Source of the DNA: JARRKC01 sp963723965
GTDB lineage: Bacteria; Acidobacteriota; UBA6911; RPQK01; JAPXNP01
Reading direction: 5' to 3'
Assembly (NCBI GenBank): GCA_963723965.1
Contig: CAVRSV010000001.1
Span: 558,001 to 622,000 of the forward strand
DNA: 64,000 bases
The notes beneath the pieces are model-generated. The model was not told where the DNA came from and searched no databases. It worked only from the letters and a program-made list of their open reading frames with translations. Of this stretch, positions 18,106 through 28,073 are shown one piece after another (position 1 is the stretch's first letter; each line of letters opens with the position of its first letter). The position numbers and the translations under genes were made by a program.

Positions 18106-18200
18106 CGATCCGACGGCCCCCGGGCCCCAACATTGCTCCCGGTGTTTCGCTCTCCTGCGTGCCCGTGTTTCGAAGCAATCCGAATCCCGAGAGACCGTGG

Positions 18201-18926
18201 CTACGCGAGGGTGACATCGAACCAGGACTCGAACGCCCGAACCATGGCCTCCACCAGTTCCTCGACCTCGACCGGGTGCCCCGCTGCTTCGCTGACCGAC
18301 ACCATGCGCTGCCTCAAGAAGCCTTCCCTGCTGCCCAGGATTCGGGCCATCCGGGCGTAGTCAATCGTCACGGGAATGGAGCCATGCTGCAGGACGGCCT
18401 TGCGCAGCCGGCATTGGGCGCTGCCGGCAATCTTGCGCCCCGACCAGAGCAGTTCGTGTCGGGAGGCACTCGCGAAACAGGGTTGCCGGCGTTCCGGCCC
18501 GGCATCCCGGCCCGAAGCCCCGACCCGCGCGAGCCGCGTCTCCGCTCCGACGGCCTTCAGCCCGGCGCGAAGGACGGCCGCGATCCGGCGGTAGGTCTCC
18601 GTAATGCCTCCTGCGCCGGCCAACATGGTGCTGTTCGAGACGACCGAATAGGTCAGCTCCGAGCTGTCATGGAAGACCGCTCGCCCTCCCGTTGGACGTC
18701 GGACCACGGGGACACCTTCCAGAACGCAGACGTCGAGGGCGAGGGCGGACTCCGGTGTCTGATGGCGCCCGATGGAGGCCGTGGGCGGATCCCATCGATA
18801 GAGCCGGACGCGGGTCAGAGGAGCGGCGGCTGCCTCCGCCGCCTCGAGCCAGCGGCGATCTTCGGCCATGTTGTGCGGGCCGTCCGCCGGCTCCTCCACC
18901 GAAATCGAGAGAATTGCTTGCGCCAT
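18201..18926 (-). CDS. LipM-like octanoyltransferase / lipoate-protein ligase family protein
   Basis: About 241 residues from ATG 18926; an alternative GTG at 18965 overlaps the ald stop as GTGA. The cofactor-transferase fold is marked by RRPTGGRAVFHDSSELTYSV and GRKIAGSAQCRLRKAVLQHG with the conserved Lys. PCFASASRHEL places a Cys where LipM octanoyltransferases have their catalytic Cys, which favours octanoyl-ACP transfer over ATP-dependent ligation; it also lacks the extra C-terminal domain of LplA. It would supply lipoyl domains of 2-oxoacid dehydrogenases or the glycine cleavage system. Position directly after ald suggests a shared transcript. Confidence 0.8.
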   Translation of the reverse strand: MAQAILSISVEEPADGPHNMAEDRRWLEAAEAAAAPLTRVRLYRWDPPTASIGRHQTPESALALDVCVLEGVPVVRRPTGGRAVFHDSSELTYSVVSNSTMLAGAGGITETYRRIAAVLRAGLKAVGAETRLARVGASGRDAGPERRQPCFASASRHELLWSGRKIAGSAQCRLRKAVLQHGSIPVTIDYARMARILGSREGFLRQRMVSVSEAAGHPVEVEELVEAMVRAFESWFDVTLA

Positions 18927-18961
18927 CGAGTCCCGCGTGGAGGATCGAACCACCGCCCGGT

Positions 18962-20092
18962 TCACTCCACGGCCGTCGTTTCCAGCAAACGGTCGATGGC
19001 AACGTACTCGAGGCCCTGAGCGTCCGCCACAGGACGACAGGTGACCTGTCCCCGGTAGACGTTCACGCCGTTCCGCAGATGACGATCGTCGCGAACCGCC
19101 CGTTCGAGGCCGTGGGAAGCGATTCGCCTCGCGTAGGGCAGCGTGACGTTGGTCAGAGCCCTCGTCGAAGTACGGGGCATGGCGCCGGGCATGTTGGTCA
19201 CGCAGTAGTGGAGGACTCCATGCAGTTCGTAGACCGGGTCGCTGTGGGTCGTCGGCCGTGTCGTCGCGCAACAGCCCCCCTGGTCGACCGCCACATCGAC
19301 GATGACGGAACCGGGACGCATCCCCTGGACCATCTCCTCGGTGATGATCTTGGGGGCGTTAGCGCCGGGTATGAGGACGGCGCCGATGACGAGATCGGCC
19401 TTCCTCAAAGACTCGGCGATGTGCATGGGATTCGACATCAAGGTCTCGACCCGGCCGAAATAGAGATCGTCGATGTAGCGTAACTTGTCGACGTCCACAT
19501 CCAGAACACTGACCTGCGCCCCCAGCCCCATGGCCATCTTGGTGGCGTTCAGACCGACTATTCCCGCCCCGACGACCACGACCAGGGCCGGCCTCACGCC
19601 CGGCACTCCGCCCAGCAGCACGCCGCGGCCCCCGCGGGGCTTTTGCAGGTAGTAGGTTCCGACGATGGTCGCCATGCGCCCGGCGATCTCACTCATCGGG
19701 GTCAGCAGGGGCAGGTACCCGCGATCGTTGGTGATGGTTTCGTACGCAACGGCGGTGACGCGCTTCTGCAGCAGTTCCCGTGTCAGATCCGGAAGAGGGG
19801 CGAGGTGGAAATAGCCAAATACGATCTGGCCGTTTCTGAGTCGGTGGTACTCGTCGGCCACCGGCTCCTTGACCTTCACGATCATGTCGGCCTGCGCCCA
19901 GACCTCGTCCGCCGTCTCGAGAATCCGGGCACCGGCTGCCACGTACTCCTCGTCGGCAAAACCCGAGCCGTCTCCGGCGTTCCGCTCGACGACGACCGAG
20001 TGTCCGTCCCCGACCAGGGTGTGGACGCCGGCTGGAACCAGGCCAACTCGATACTCGTTGTCCTTGACCTCGCGAGGCAATCCGATCTTCAT
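18962..20092 (-). CDS. ald: Alanine dehydrogenase
   Basis: 376 residues, standard length. It oxidatively deaminates L-alanine to pyruvate and ammonia with NAD+. Seen: MKIGLPREVKDNEYRVGLVP (with substrate-binding Arg), Lys of VKVKEP, FGYFHLAP (catalytic His), the Rossmann motif VVVGAGIVGLNATKMAMG, and VDVAVDQGGC (catalytic Asp). No ribosome site precedes the ATG; a TATAGAAT element lies only nine bases upstream. The AgcS alanine symporter is two genes away on the same strand, which suggests alanine is taken up with sodium and catabolised here. Confidence 0.95.
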   Translation of the reverse strand: MKIGLPREVKDNEYRVGLVPAGVHTLVGDGHSVVVERNAGDGSGFADEEYVAAGARILETADEVWAQADMIVKVKEPVADEYHRLRNGQIVFGYFHLAPLPDLTRELLQKRVTAVAYETITNDRGYLPLLTPMSEIAGRMATIVGTYYLQKPRGGRGVLLGGVPGVRPALVVVVGAGIVGLNATKMAMGLGAQVSVLDVDVDKLRYIDDLYFGRVETLMSNPMHIAESLRKADLVIGAVLIPGANAPKIITEEMVQGMRPGSVIVDVAVDQGGCCATTRPTTHSDPVYELHGVLHYCVTNMPGAMPRTSTRALTNVTLPYARRIASHGLERAVRDDRHLRNGVNVYRGQVTCRPVADAQGLEYVAIDRLLETTAVE

Positions 20093-20101
20093 ATGGAAGC
20101 G

Positions 20102-20109
20102 ATTCTATA
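20102..20109 (-). promoter_or_regulatory. Probable -10 element of ald (near-leaderless start)
   Basis: On the minus strand the bases TATAGAAT end nine nucleotides before the ald ATG, leaving no room for a normal leader and showing no ribosome site. A clear -35 hexamer is not visible; the region upstream is the htrA terminator hairpin. Confidence 0.45.
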
Positions 20110-20112
20110 CCA

Positions 20113-20138
20113 GGATCCGGCGGGAAACCGCCGGATCC
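20113..20138 (-). terminator. Hairpin between htrA and ald
   Basis: Perfect 11-bp stem (GGATCCGGCGG at 20113-20123 with 20128-20138) closed by a 4-nt loop, 7 bp after the htrA stop on the minus strand. It should separate htrA transcription from ald. No T-run follows. Confidence 0.6.
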
Positions 20139-20145
20139 CGGGTCA

Positions 20146-21813
20146 TTACGGTTTGACGAACGAAGTGTAGGCGACGCCCTTCTGAATGCCCTGCGCCAGC
20201 TGTTGGGCGAAGACGATCCGCAAGACCACACCTTGACCGGAGGGGACCCCCGTTACGGCATCCTTGAAGGCCTGGGCCGTTGCGACCGGCCTGCCGTTGA
20301 CCGAAGTCACCACAAAGTCGGGCGCCAGTCCGGCGTCATCTGCCAGACTGCCCGGCGTGACCTCGAGGATCAGGACCCCCTTCTCGTCGTCGAGCTTTCG
20401 GTCCGCCGCGTCCTTTGCAGTCAGCGTCTGGAACTCGAGACCGATTTCCTTGGGCTTCTCGGCCTCCGCAGGCTCCTCCTCGAAGGAAAGGCCCTCGTTT
20501 TCGGCGCGCTGCTTCTCCTCGAGCGTCCGTTCGGCCAGCTGGACGTCCGCCTTGATGACCTGGCCCTTGCGCACGATGGTCACCGGAACAGTCCTTCCGG
20601 GAGTGGTATTGGCAACCGCCGTCCGCAAATCCCAGCTGTCCTCGATCTCGCGATCGCCGAAGCGGACGATCACGTCCTCCGGCTCGATCCCGGCCTTGGC
20701 GGCGGGTCCGGACGTGCTCGGCTCTCCACTCTCACCGATCAACTGGGTGACGATCACTCCATCCCCATCCTTGATGCCCTCGCCATCCTTGCCCGTCACA
20801 CCGAAGTACTCGGCCAGTTCCGGCGTCATGGGAAGGGTGTTCATGGAGACTCCCAGCCAGCCGCGCTGGATCTTCCCCTCGGTGATCAGCTGGTTGTACG
20901 AATTGAGGAAGACGACGGAGGGAATGGCGAAACCGATGCCGGCAAACTGGCCGGTTCGGGTGGTGATGAACGAGTTGATCCCGACCACCTCACCGTTCAT
21001 GTTGACCAGGGGACCGCCGCTGTTGCCCGGATTGATGGCCGCGTCGGTCTGGATGTAGTCGCCAAAGGACTGGGTCCCCGGGACCACCCGTTTGGTGGCC
21101 GACACGATGCCGGCGGTGACGGTCTGCTGAAAGCCGAAGGGGCTCCCCACCGCGATGACCCAATCACCAACCTGAAGTGACGCGGAATCGCCGATCTTGG
21201 CGAACGGCAGCGGCTTGTTGGCGTCGATCTTCAGCACCGCCAGATCCGATTCGGGATCCACGCCGACGATCTTGGCCTCGTAGGTGGAGCCGTTCTGCAG
21301 CTGGACGTCGATGCGGTCGGCCAACCTGCGGGCCGTTCCGTTCCGTGTGGGGAGGGGCGCCGTAACGTGGTAGTTCGTCAGGATGTAACCCTTCGAGTCA
21401 ACGATCACGCCGGAACCGAGACTGTCCCTTTTCTGGCGCGTCGGCCCGCCATCCGGGCCGCCGAAGAAGCGCTGCCAGAACTCATCGCCGAAAAAGTCCC
21501 GCAGGGCCTCGGGGTGGGGATTCTGGCGGGCGGAGGTTTCGATGATGGATTGTGTGCTGATGTTGACGACGGCCGGCTCGATGATCCCGGCTACCTTTCG
21601 AAAAGTCTGCTGCAGCGAGACCGCTTCCCCCGAGATGTGGGAGGTCCCGTCTCTCTCGAAAGCCAGCTGCGTGCCTCCACTGCCCTGTTGTGCGGCGCTT
21701 TCAACACGGTCTGAAACGATCGAGCCGATGGCGATCCCCAGCGCCAGCGTCACGAGCAGGGCAACAAATGTCAGCCCCGAATGGGACTGGAACCAATTCC
21801 GTCTTTTACTCAT
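20146..21813 (-). CDS. degP: HtrA/DegP-family periplasmic serine protease
   Basis: 555 residues with an N-terminal membrane anchor/signal (14-32). Catalytic triad: His149 in ILTNYHV, Asp190 in DPESDLAVLKI and Ser265 in NPGNSGGPL. Two PDZ domains follow, about 300-405 (GWLGVSMNTLPMTPELAEYF) and 440-545 (ILEVTPGSLADDAGL), with an acidic linker. It degrades or refolds damaged envelope proteins. ATG preceded by GGAGGATTTTGA and a TATAAT about 30 bases up. A short acidic insertion (FEEEPAEAEKPKE) between PDZ domains is unremarkable. Confidence 0.95.
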   Translation of the reverse strand: MSKRRNWFQSHSGLTFVALLVTLALGIAIGSIVSDRVESAAQQGSGGTQLAFERDGTSHISGEAVSLQQTFRKVAGIIEPAVVNISTQSIIETSARQNPHPEALRDFFGDEFWQRFFGGPDGGPTRQKRDSLGSGVIVDSKGYILTNYHVTAPLPTRNGTARRLADRIDVQLQNGSTYEAKIVGVDPESDLAVLKIDANKPLPFAKIGDSASLQVGDWVIAVGSPFGFQQTVTAGIVSATKRVVPGTQSFGDYIQTDAAINPGNSGGPLVNMNGEVVGINSFITTRTGQFAGIGFAIPSVVFLNSYNQLITEGKIQRGWLGVSMNTLPMTPELAEYFGVTGKDGEGIKDGDGVIVTQLIGESGEPSTSGPAAKAGIEPEDVIVRFGDREIEDSWDLRTAVANTTPGRTVPVTIVRKGQVIKADVQLAERTLEEKQRAENEGLSFEEEPAEAEKPKEIGLEFQTLTAKDAADRKLDDEKGVLILEVTPGSLADDAGLAPDFVVTSVNGRPVATAQAFKDAVTGVPSGQGVVLRIVFAQQLAQGIQKGVAYTSFVKP

Positions 21814-21843
21814 TCAAAATCCTCCGTACGCGGTGTTCACTAG

Positions 21844-21849
21844 ATTATA
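21844..21849 (-). promoter_or_regulatory. -10 element of htrA
   Basis: A consensus TATAAT on the minus strand ends 30 nt before the htrA ATG, leaving a short leader that contains the GGAGG ribosome site. No good -35 is visible; an alternative sigma factor could read it. Confidence 0.45.
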
Positions 21850-21877
21850 CGCGGATCTTCGGCAGGCGTTCGCTGGG

Positions 21878-23227
21878 TCACGTCCGGCGCTCGAGAAAAT
21901 ACCGCCTCGTCTCCCTCATGACCTTCGGCGCCAGCAGGATCAGAGCCACCATATTCGGGAAGGCCATCAGGGCAAAGCAGGTGTCGATCAGATTCACCAC
22001 CATCCCGGCGCTCCAGACGGCACCGACCCACAGGCTGCCCAGATAGAACCAGTCATAGTAGCGGGAATGCTCGGCCCCGAAGAGATAGGCAAAGCATTTC
22101 CGTCCGTAGTAGGAGTATCCGAACATGGTCGAAACGCCGAACAAAATCACGATGATCGTCAACAGCAGCTTGCCCGATCCCCCCATGGTCGATTCGAAGA
22201 CCGAGGTGGTGAGCGTGACGCCCTGGACACCCTTGGCGCTTTGCCAGTGACCGCTGCTCAGGATGATGAAGGCCGTCAGCGAGCACACGATGATCGTGTC
22301 CACCACCGGCTCGATCATCGAGACCAGGCCCTCGCGGACGGGCTCATCGTTTCGAGAGGCACCGTGCGCCATCGGGGAGGTGCCGATTCCCGCCTCGTTC
22401 GAGAAGGCCGCCCGTTTGATGCCGGTCTGGACAACCGTGAAGAAGCCGACGCCCGCCGCGCCCCCGGCGGCGGCGGTACCGGTAAACGCGTCGTGGAAGA
22501 TCTGGAAGAAGACCTCGGGTACCTGGTGAAGGTTCGCGAACGCGATATAGACGGCGCACCCCAGATAGAGGACGCACATGGCGGGAACCAGCATGCTTGC
22601 GACGCGGGCGATCCGGGTCACGCCGCCCAGAATCACGACCGCGACGACCAGGAACGATGCCATCCCCGTCCAGGTTCGGGCGATCCCGTAGCCCGAATCC
22701 AGGATCTCTGCCACCTGGTTGGACTGAAACATGGCCAGGCAGCCGATCATGCCGCAAGCTGAGAACAGAATCGCCAGAGGACGATAGGACTTTCCGAGTC
22801 CGTGTTCGATGTAGTACATCGGCCCGCCCTGAAGGCGTCCCAGGCTGTCCGGCCCACGAAACAGGATGGAAAGAGAGCAGGAAAAGAACTTGGTCGCCAT
22901 TCCGACGACGGCCGCCACCCACATCCAGAAGAGCGCCCCGGGCCCTCCCTGGGTGATGGCAATGGCGACGCCACCGATATTCCCCATCCCCACGGTTGCG
23001 GCCAGGGCCGTGCTGACCGCCTGAAACTGGCTGATCTCACCGGGTGCCCCGGCCCGTTCGTATCGACCGCGCAGGATATCGAGTGTCTCCCGAAGGCGGA
23101 AGAAGGGGAGGAAGCGGCTGTAGAGAAGCAGTGCGGAGCCGCCGCCAACCAGCAGCACCAGCAGTGGGGGGCCCCAGGCATAGCCGACTGCGACGCTGAG
23201 AATTCGGTCGATCGTGTGCACGGACAC
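21878..23227 (-). CDS. agcS: Sodium:alanine/glycine symporter, AGCS family
   Basis: 449 residues, starting at GTG 11 bp after the helicase stop. Family hallmarks: GPPLLVLLVGGGSALLLYSRFLPFFRLRET at the N-terminus, AALAATVGMGNIGGVAIAI (substrate/sodium site), GPGALFWMWVAAVVGMATKF, GGPMYYIEHGLG, NEAGIGTSPMAHGAS and a C-terminal GYSYYGRKCFAYLFG. About ten membrane helices. It imports alanine or glycine with Na+, supplying the alanine dehydrogenase encoded downstream. The repeated stretches are quoted only in part; the family match is unambiguous. Confidence 0.93.
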   Translation of the reverse strand: MSVHTIDRILSVAVGYAWGPPLLVLLVGGGSALLLYSRFLPFFRLRETLDILRGRYERAGAPGEISQFQAVSTALAATVGMGNIGGVAIAITQGGPGALFWMWVAAVVGMATKFFSCSLSILFRGPDSLGRLQGGPMYYIEHGLGKSYRPLAILFSACGMIGCLAMFQSNQVAEILDSGYGIARTWTGMASFLVVAVVILGGVTRIARVASMLVPAMCVLYLGCAVYIAFANLHQVPEVFFQIFHDAFTGTAAAGGAAGVGFFTVVQTGIKRAAFSNEAGIGTSPMAHGASRNDEPVREGLVSMIEPVVDTIIVCSLTAFIILSSGHWQSAKGVQGVTLTTSVFESTMGGSGKLLLTIIVILFGVSTMFGYSYYGRKCFAYLFGAEHSRYYDWFYLGSLWVGAVWSAGMVVNLIDTCFALMAFPNMVALILLAPKVMRETRRYFLERRT

Positions 23228-23238
23228 CCCCGGAAACG

Positions 23239-25494
<2,256 letters not shown>

Positions 25495-25561
25495 GAGGAA
25501 TCTGTGTCCAGGCCGGGCACGGGAGTCCCAGAATAGCATCCGGCCACGACACGGCGTCGAA

Positions 25562-25596
25562 ACAAAAAGAGGCGTGCCGGCCGAGGCCGGCACGCC
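25562..25596 (-). terminator. Rho-independent terminator of the TPR gene
   Basis: Strong hairpin of 10-12 bp (GGCGTGCCGG at 25571-25580 with 25587-25596); on the minus strand it is followed directly by TCTTTTTGTTT. It lies 60 bp after the TPR stop and before the helicase start. Confidence 0.85.
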
Positions 25597-25656
25597 CCAA
25601 ATTTGCGGCTGCGATCCTGCGCGATCCCTATCAGGCCGCACAGGAAGCGGACGAAC

Positions 25657-26682
25657 TCAGGCTCCCGCTCGGACCCGCTCCATCAATTCGTCCAAACCGG
25701 CGAGGGAGCCATTGTGGGTTGCCCGATACAGCTTTTCGAGCTGTTTCTGGCAGGTGTCCCGGTAAGGCGTGTTACCCTGAATCACTCCCCGGGCAAACGC
25801 GTCAATGGCGGAATCGATCTGTTCCTGCTGCCAGCGCGACATGCCGATGTAGTAGTGGGCTTCCGCGTTCCGGTCCCGGTTGTTCGAGACCAGGGTGAGC
25901 GCAGAGCCGTAGCTCTTCTCGGTCGCGGCCCATTTCTTGCTCTCGAAAGCGCTGCGCCCGATGATGGTGTAGGCAACCGAGGTTTCCTCGTTGGTGTACT
26001 TCTTCCACTCGCTTTCCGAGACCTGCGCCGGCTTTGGAGCCTTGGCAAGCGCATCCACCGTCAGCTTCGCGTACTTATCCGCGGTCCCCCAGTTCTTCTT
26101 CTCCGCGTAATAGCGCATCATGGTCGGCAGGATGTCGAAGCACTCTTCGGGTTTTACCGTCGCGCAGTACTTCTCACCGAACTTGACCGCGTTGTCGGGG
26201 TCCCCTGCATGGAGGTACGAGCGAGCCAGAATCATGACCAGGTTCGGAGTGTCCGGCTTGGTCTGGTAGACCTGCGACCCGTACTCGGCGGCCTCGGCGT
26301 AATGCTGCGAGTTGTACGCGGCCCAAGTCGTCATTGCCAGGATCAGGGACCGATTCTGGTTATCTGCCGGGATGACCTTGGTGTCGACCTTGTCGAGAAA
26401 CTTCTCGCCTTCTTCGTAGGCCTTCTGCCACTGCGCCTGCGCCTGGTAGTCGTTGAGCTTCTGCACGTAGGCTCCAACGACGTACTCGTTCAGGGAGGAC
26501 TCGGGGCGCTCGAGAATGAAGGCGATCATGGCGTCCTCGCCATCTTCAACCGCCTTCTGGTAGGCGTTGTACTCCTCTATCGTGTAGTCCTGCGCTAAAA
26601 GTGCTGTGGAAGTAAACAGTAGAGCGGCGACGAGGAGGATGATGCTCCAGTCAAACCTTACTCTGAACCTTTCAACGGACAT
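25657..26682 (-). CDS. Secreted tetratricopeptide-repeat protein
   Basis: 341 residues from ATG 26682, ten bases after GGAGGGG. A signal peptide (about 10-31, WSIILLVAALLFTSTALLAQ) precedes helical repeats of TPR type, such as QWQKAYEEGEKFLDKV, QHYAEAAEYGSQVYQTKPD, ARSYLHAGDPDNAVKFGEKY and SRWQQEQIDSAIDAFARGV. It probably scaffolds protein contacts in the periplasm. Single gene: terminator behind it, divergent ParB-like gene in front. No catalytic motif; partner unknown. Confidence 0.75.
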   Translation of the reverse strand: MSVERFRVRFDWSIILLVAALLFTSTALLAQDYTIEEYNAYQKAVEDGEDAMIAFILERPESSLNEYVVGAYVQKLNDYQAQAQWQKAYEEGEKFLDKVDTKVIPADNQNRSLILAMTTWAAYNSQHYAEAAEYGSQVYQTKPDTPNLVMILARSYLHAGDPDNAVKFGEKYCATVKPEECFDILPTMMRYYAEKKNWGTADKYAKLTVDALAKAPKPAQVSESEWKKYTNEETSVAYTIIGRSAFESKKWAATEKSYGSALTLVSNNRDRNAEAHYYIGMSRWQQEQIDSAIDAFARGVIQGNTPYRDTCQKQLEKLYRATHNGSLAGLDELMERVRAGA

Positions 26683-26833
26683 TGGTTCCAAACCCCTCCA
26701 TTAATCGAGTTTTGCTTTCAAGTAGCCTCGGGGGCTCTCTCTCCTTCGGCTAATTGACAAGGAAGCCATTGTAAGCAGCGAATTCATTTCTCGCAATACT
26801 TCTGATGGGCGCGGGGAACGAAAGTTGCGCAGC

Positions 26834-26839
26834 TATAAT
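26834..26839 (+). promoter_or_regulatory. -10 element directly before the ParB-like gene
   Basis: Consensus TATAAT with only nine bases between it and the ATG at 26849 and no ribosome site, consistent with a leaderless transcript. No convincing -35 element is visible. Confidence 0.5.
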
Positions 26840-26848
26840 GGTTCCCCG

Positions 26849-27826
26849 ATGGAGTATAGACCCCCGGAAATCCAGCAGATAGCGCTCGATCGAGTTGACC
26901 TGGAGGACGCCCGATATCGCATGCGGCTTCCTTGGGATCAGCCGGGTCCACACCTCGAGCGCCTGGTTCAAGCCGCCGGCGTCGTCACGCCCCTGAGGCT
27001 CGAAGCGCGCCCGGACGGAGCCTTTCGGATCGTCTCCGGATACAGACGTTGCCTCGTTGCCGGGAAGCTGGGGCTGGAGCGGCTGCCTGCGCTCGTGGTG
27101 CGAGGCGAGCCGGCCCGCCTCTTCCTCTCTGCGGTGTGCGACAACATGTCCTCGGGATCCGGACTCGAGTTGAACGAGCGGGCCGAGGTCGTGGCCCGTC
27201 TTCTGCGGGATTTCCGCTATACCGAAGGTCGGCTGATCGCCGAGATCCTGCCGCTGCTCCAAGTTCCGGCGACGGCGCACCAGCTGCGGCAGCTCCAGCT
27301 CGTGGCGGATTTGCCCGCACCGGTCCGGAAGGCCCTCTCAACAAGGCTGACCCTTGACTCGGCCCGGATCCTGAAGGCGTGGAGTGCGGAGGACGCGGCT
27401 TTTTTCATCGATCTGGCCGACCGCTACCAGCTCGGTACGAACAAGCAGAAACAGATTCTGGAACTGCTCGAGGACCTCCGCCGAAAGGAAGCCCAGACCG
27501 TGCGTGAGATCTGGGAGACGAGCGGGGCGGCCTCGGTCGAAGGGGAGGACGGGCTGGCGCCCGCCGATCGTTTCCAGCGCTTTCGGCGACTTCTCCGCCA
27601 GCGCAGGTTCCCCGTGCTGAGTCAATACGAGGAACGAGCCGAAGCTCTGCAGCAGGCCCTCTCACTGCCGGCCGAAGTCCAGCTCCGACTCCCTCCTTAC
27701 TTCGAAGGCGAGCAGGTCGAGTTTCTGCTGCGGGTCTCCTCGCCGGTTCAGCTTCGGTCCGTCCTCGATCGGCTCGAGGCGGCGGCAAACCGTTCCGAAA
27801 TGGAAGGGCTCTTCGATCTGCTCTGA
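26849..27826 (+). CDS. ParB/Srx-fold (ParB-like) protein, not linked to parA
   Basis: 325 residues. The N-terminal 95 residues resemble the ParB N-domain: IQQIALDRVDL, HLERLVQAAGVVTPLRLE, FRIVSGYRRCLVAGKLGL (the SGYRR element corresponds to the G-E-R-R phosphate-binding box). Then a helix-turn-helix-like helical region (NERAEVVARLLRDF ... LPAPVRKALSTRLTLDSARIL) and a charged C-terminal part. True ParB couples CTP binding to parS spreading; here there is no parA and no obvious parS, so it may be a ParB-like regulator. The start is chosen because the TATAAT lies just upstream. Confidence 0.7.
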   Translation: MEYRPPEIQQIALDRVDLEDARYRMRLPWDQPGPHLERLVQAAGVVTPLRLEARPDGAFRIVSGYRRCLVAGKLGLERLPALVVRGEPARLFLSAVCDNMSSGSGLELNERAEVVARLLRDFRYTEGRLIAEILPLLQVPATAHQLRQLQLVADLPAPVRKALSTRLTLDSARILKAWSAEDAAFFIDLADRYQLGTNKQKQILELLEDLRRKEAQTVREIWETSGAASVEGEDGLAPADRFQRFRRLLRQRRFPVLSQYEERAEALQQALSLPAEVQLRLPPYFEGEQVEFLLRVSSPVQLRSVLDRLEAAANRSEMEGLFDLL

Positions 27827-27881
27827 CCAGCGAACCCCGCGAAACAAGGCTTGGCAAGCGCTTCCCGCGATGCCACCATGA

Positions 27882-27916
27882 CTCCTTGCTCCTTGCTCCT
27901 TGCTCCTTGCTCCTTG
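27882..27916. repeat. Tandem repeat, five copies of CTCCTTG
   Basis: Five perfect head-to-tail 7-mers followed by degenerate copies (CTCTTTCTTTG, CTCCCTC), in the non-coding gap between the ParB-like and radical-SAM genes. An inverted 11-bp piece of the same repeat lies just after that radical-SAM gene (29183-29193). Confidence 0.85.
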
Positions 27917-27985
27917 CTCTTTCTTTGCTCCCTCTGAGCCCTGGCTCACAGCCGTCTTCACTTCGTCTTGATTTCAACGCTTCAG

Positions 27986-28027
27986 GGAACTCGAAGCTAG
28001 GAACTCGAAACTAGGAACTCGAAACTA
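27986..28027. repeat. Tandem repeat, three copies of a 14-mer GGAACTCGAARCTA
   Basis: Copies at 27986-27999, 28000-28013 and 28014-28027 (first with G, others with A at the variable position), followed by the partial copies GGAACCA and GGAACTCG. The same core CGAAACT recurs twice in tandem in another intergenic region (47162-47175), so this is a dispersed repeat type of the genome. Confidence 0.85.
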
Positions 28028-28050
28028 GGAACCAGGAACTCGCCTCCGCG

Positions 28051-28056
28051 TATACT
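28051..28056 (+). promoter_or_regulatory. -10 element before the SPL-like gene
   Basis: TATACT located 17 bp before the ATG at 28074, with no ribosome site in the short interval; the tandem repeats lie immediately upstream where a -35 would be. Short-leader promoter is inferred. Confidence 0.4.
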
Positions 28057-28073
28057 ACCCCCAGACCATCACC

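Noticed and set aside
27882..28027. CRISPR array
   Set aside because: Repeats are 7 and 14 bp without spacers and no cas gene is near.
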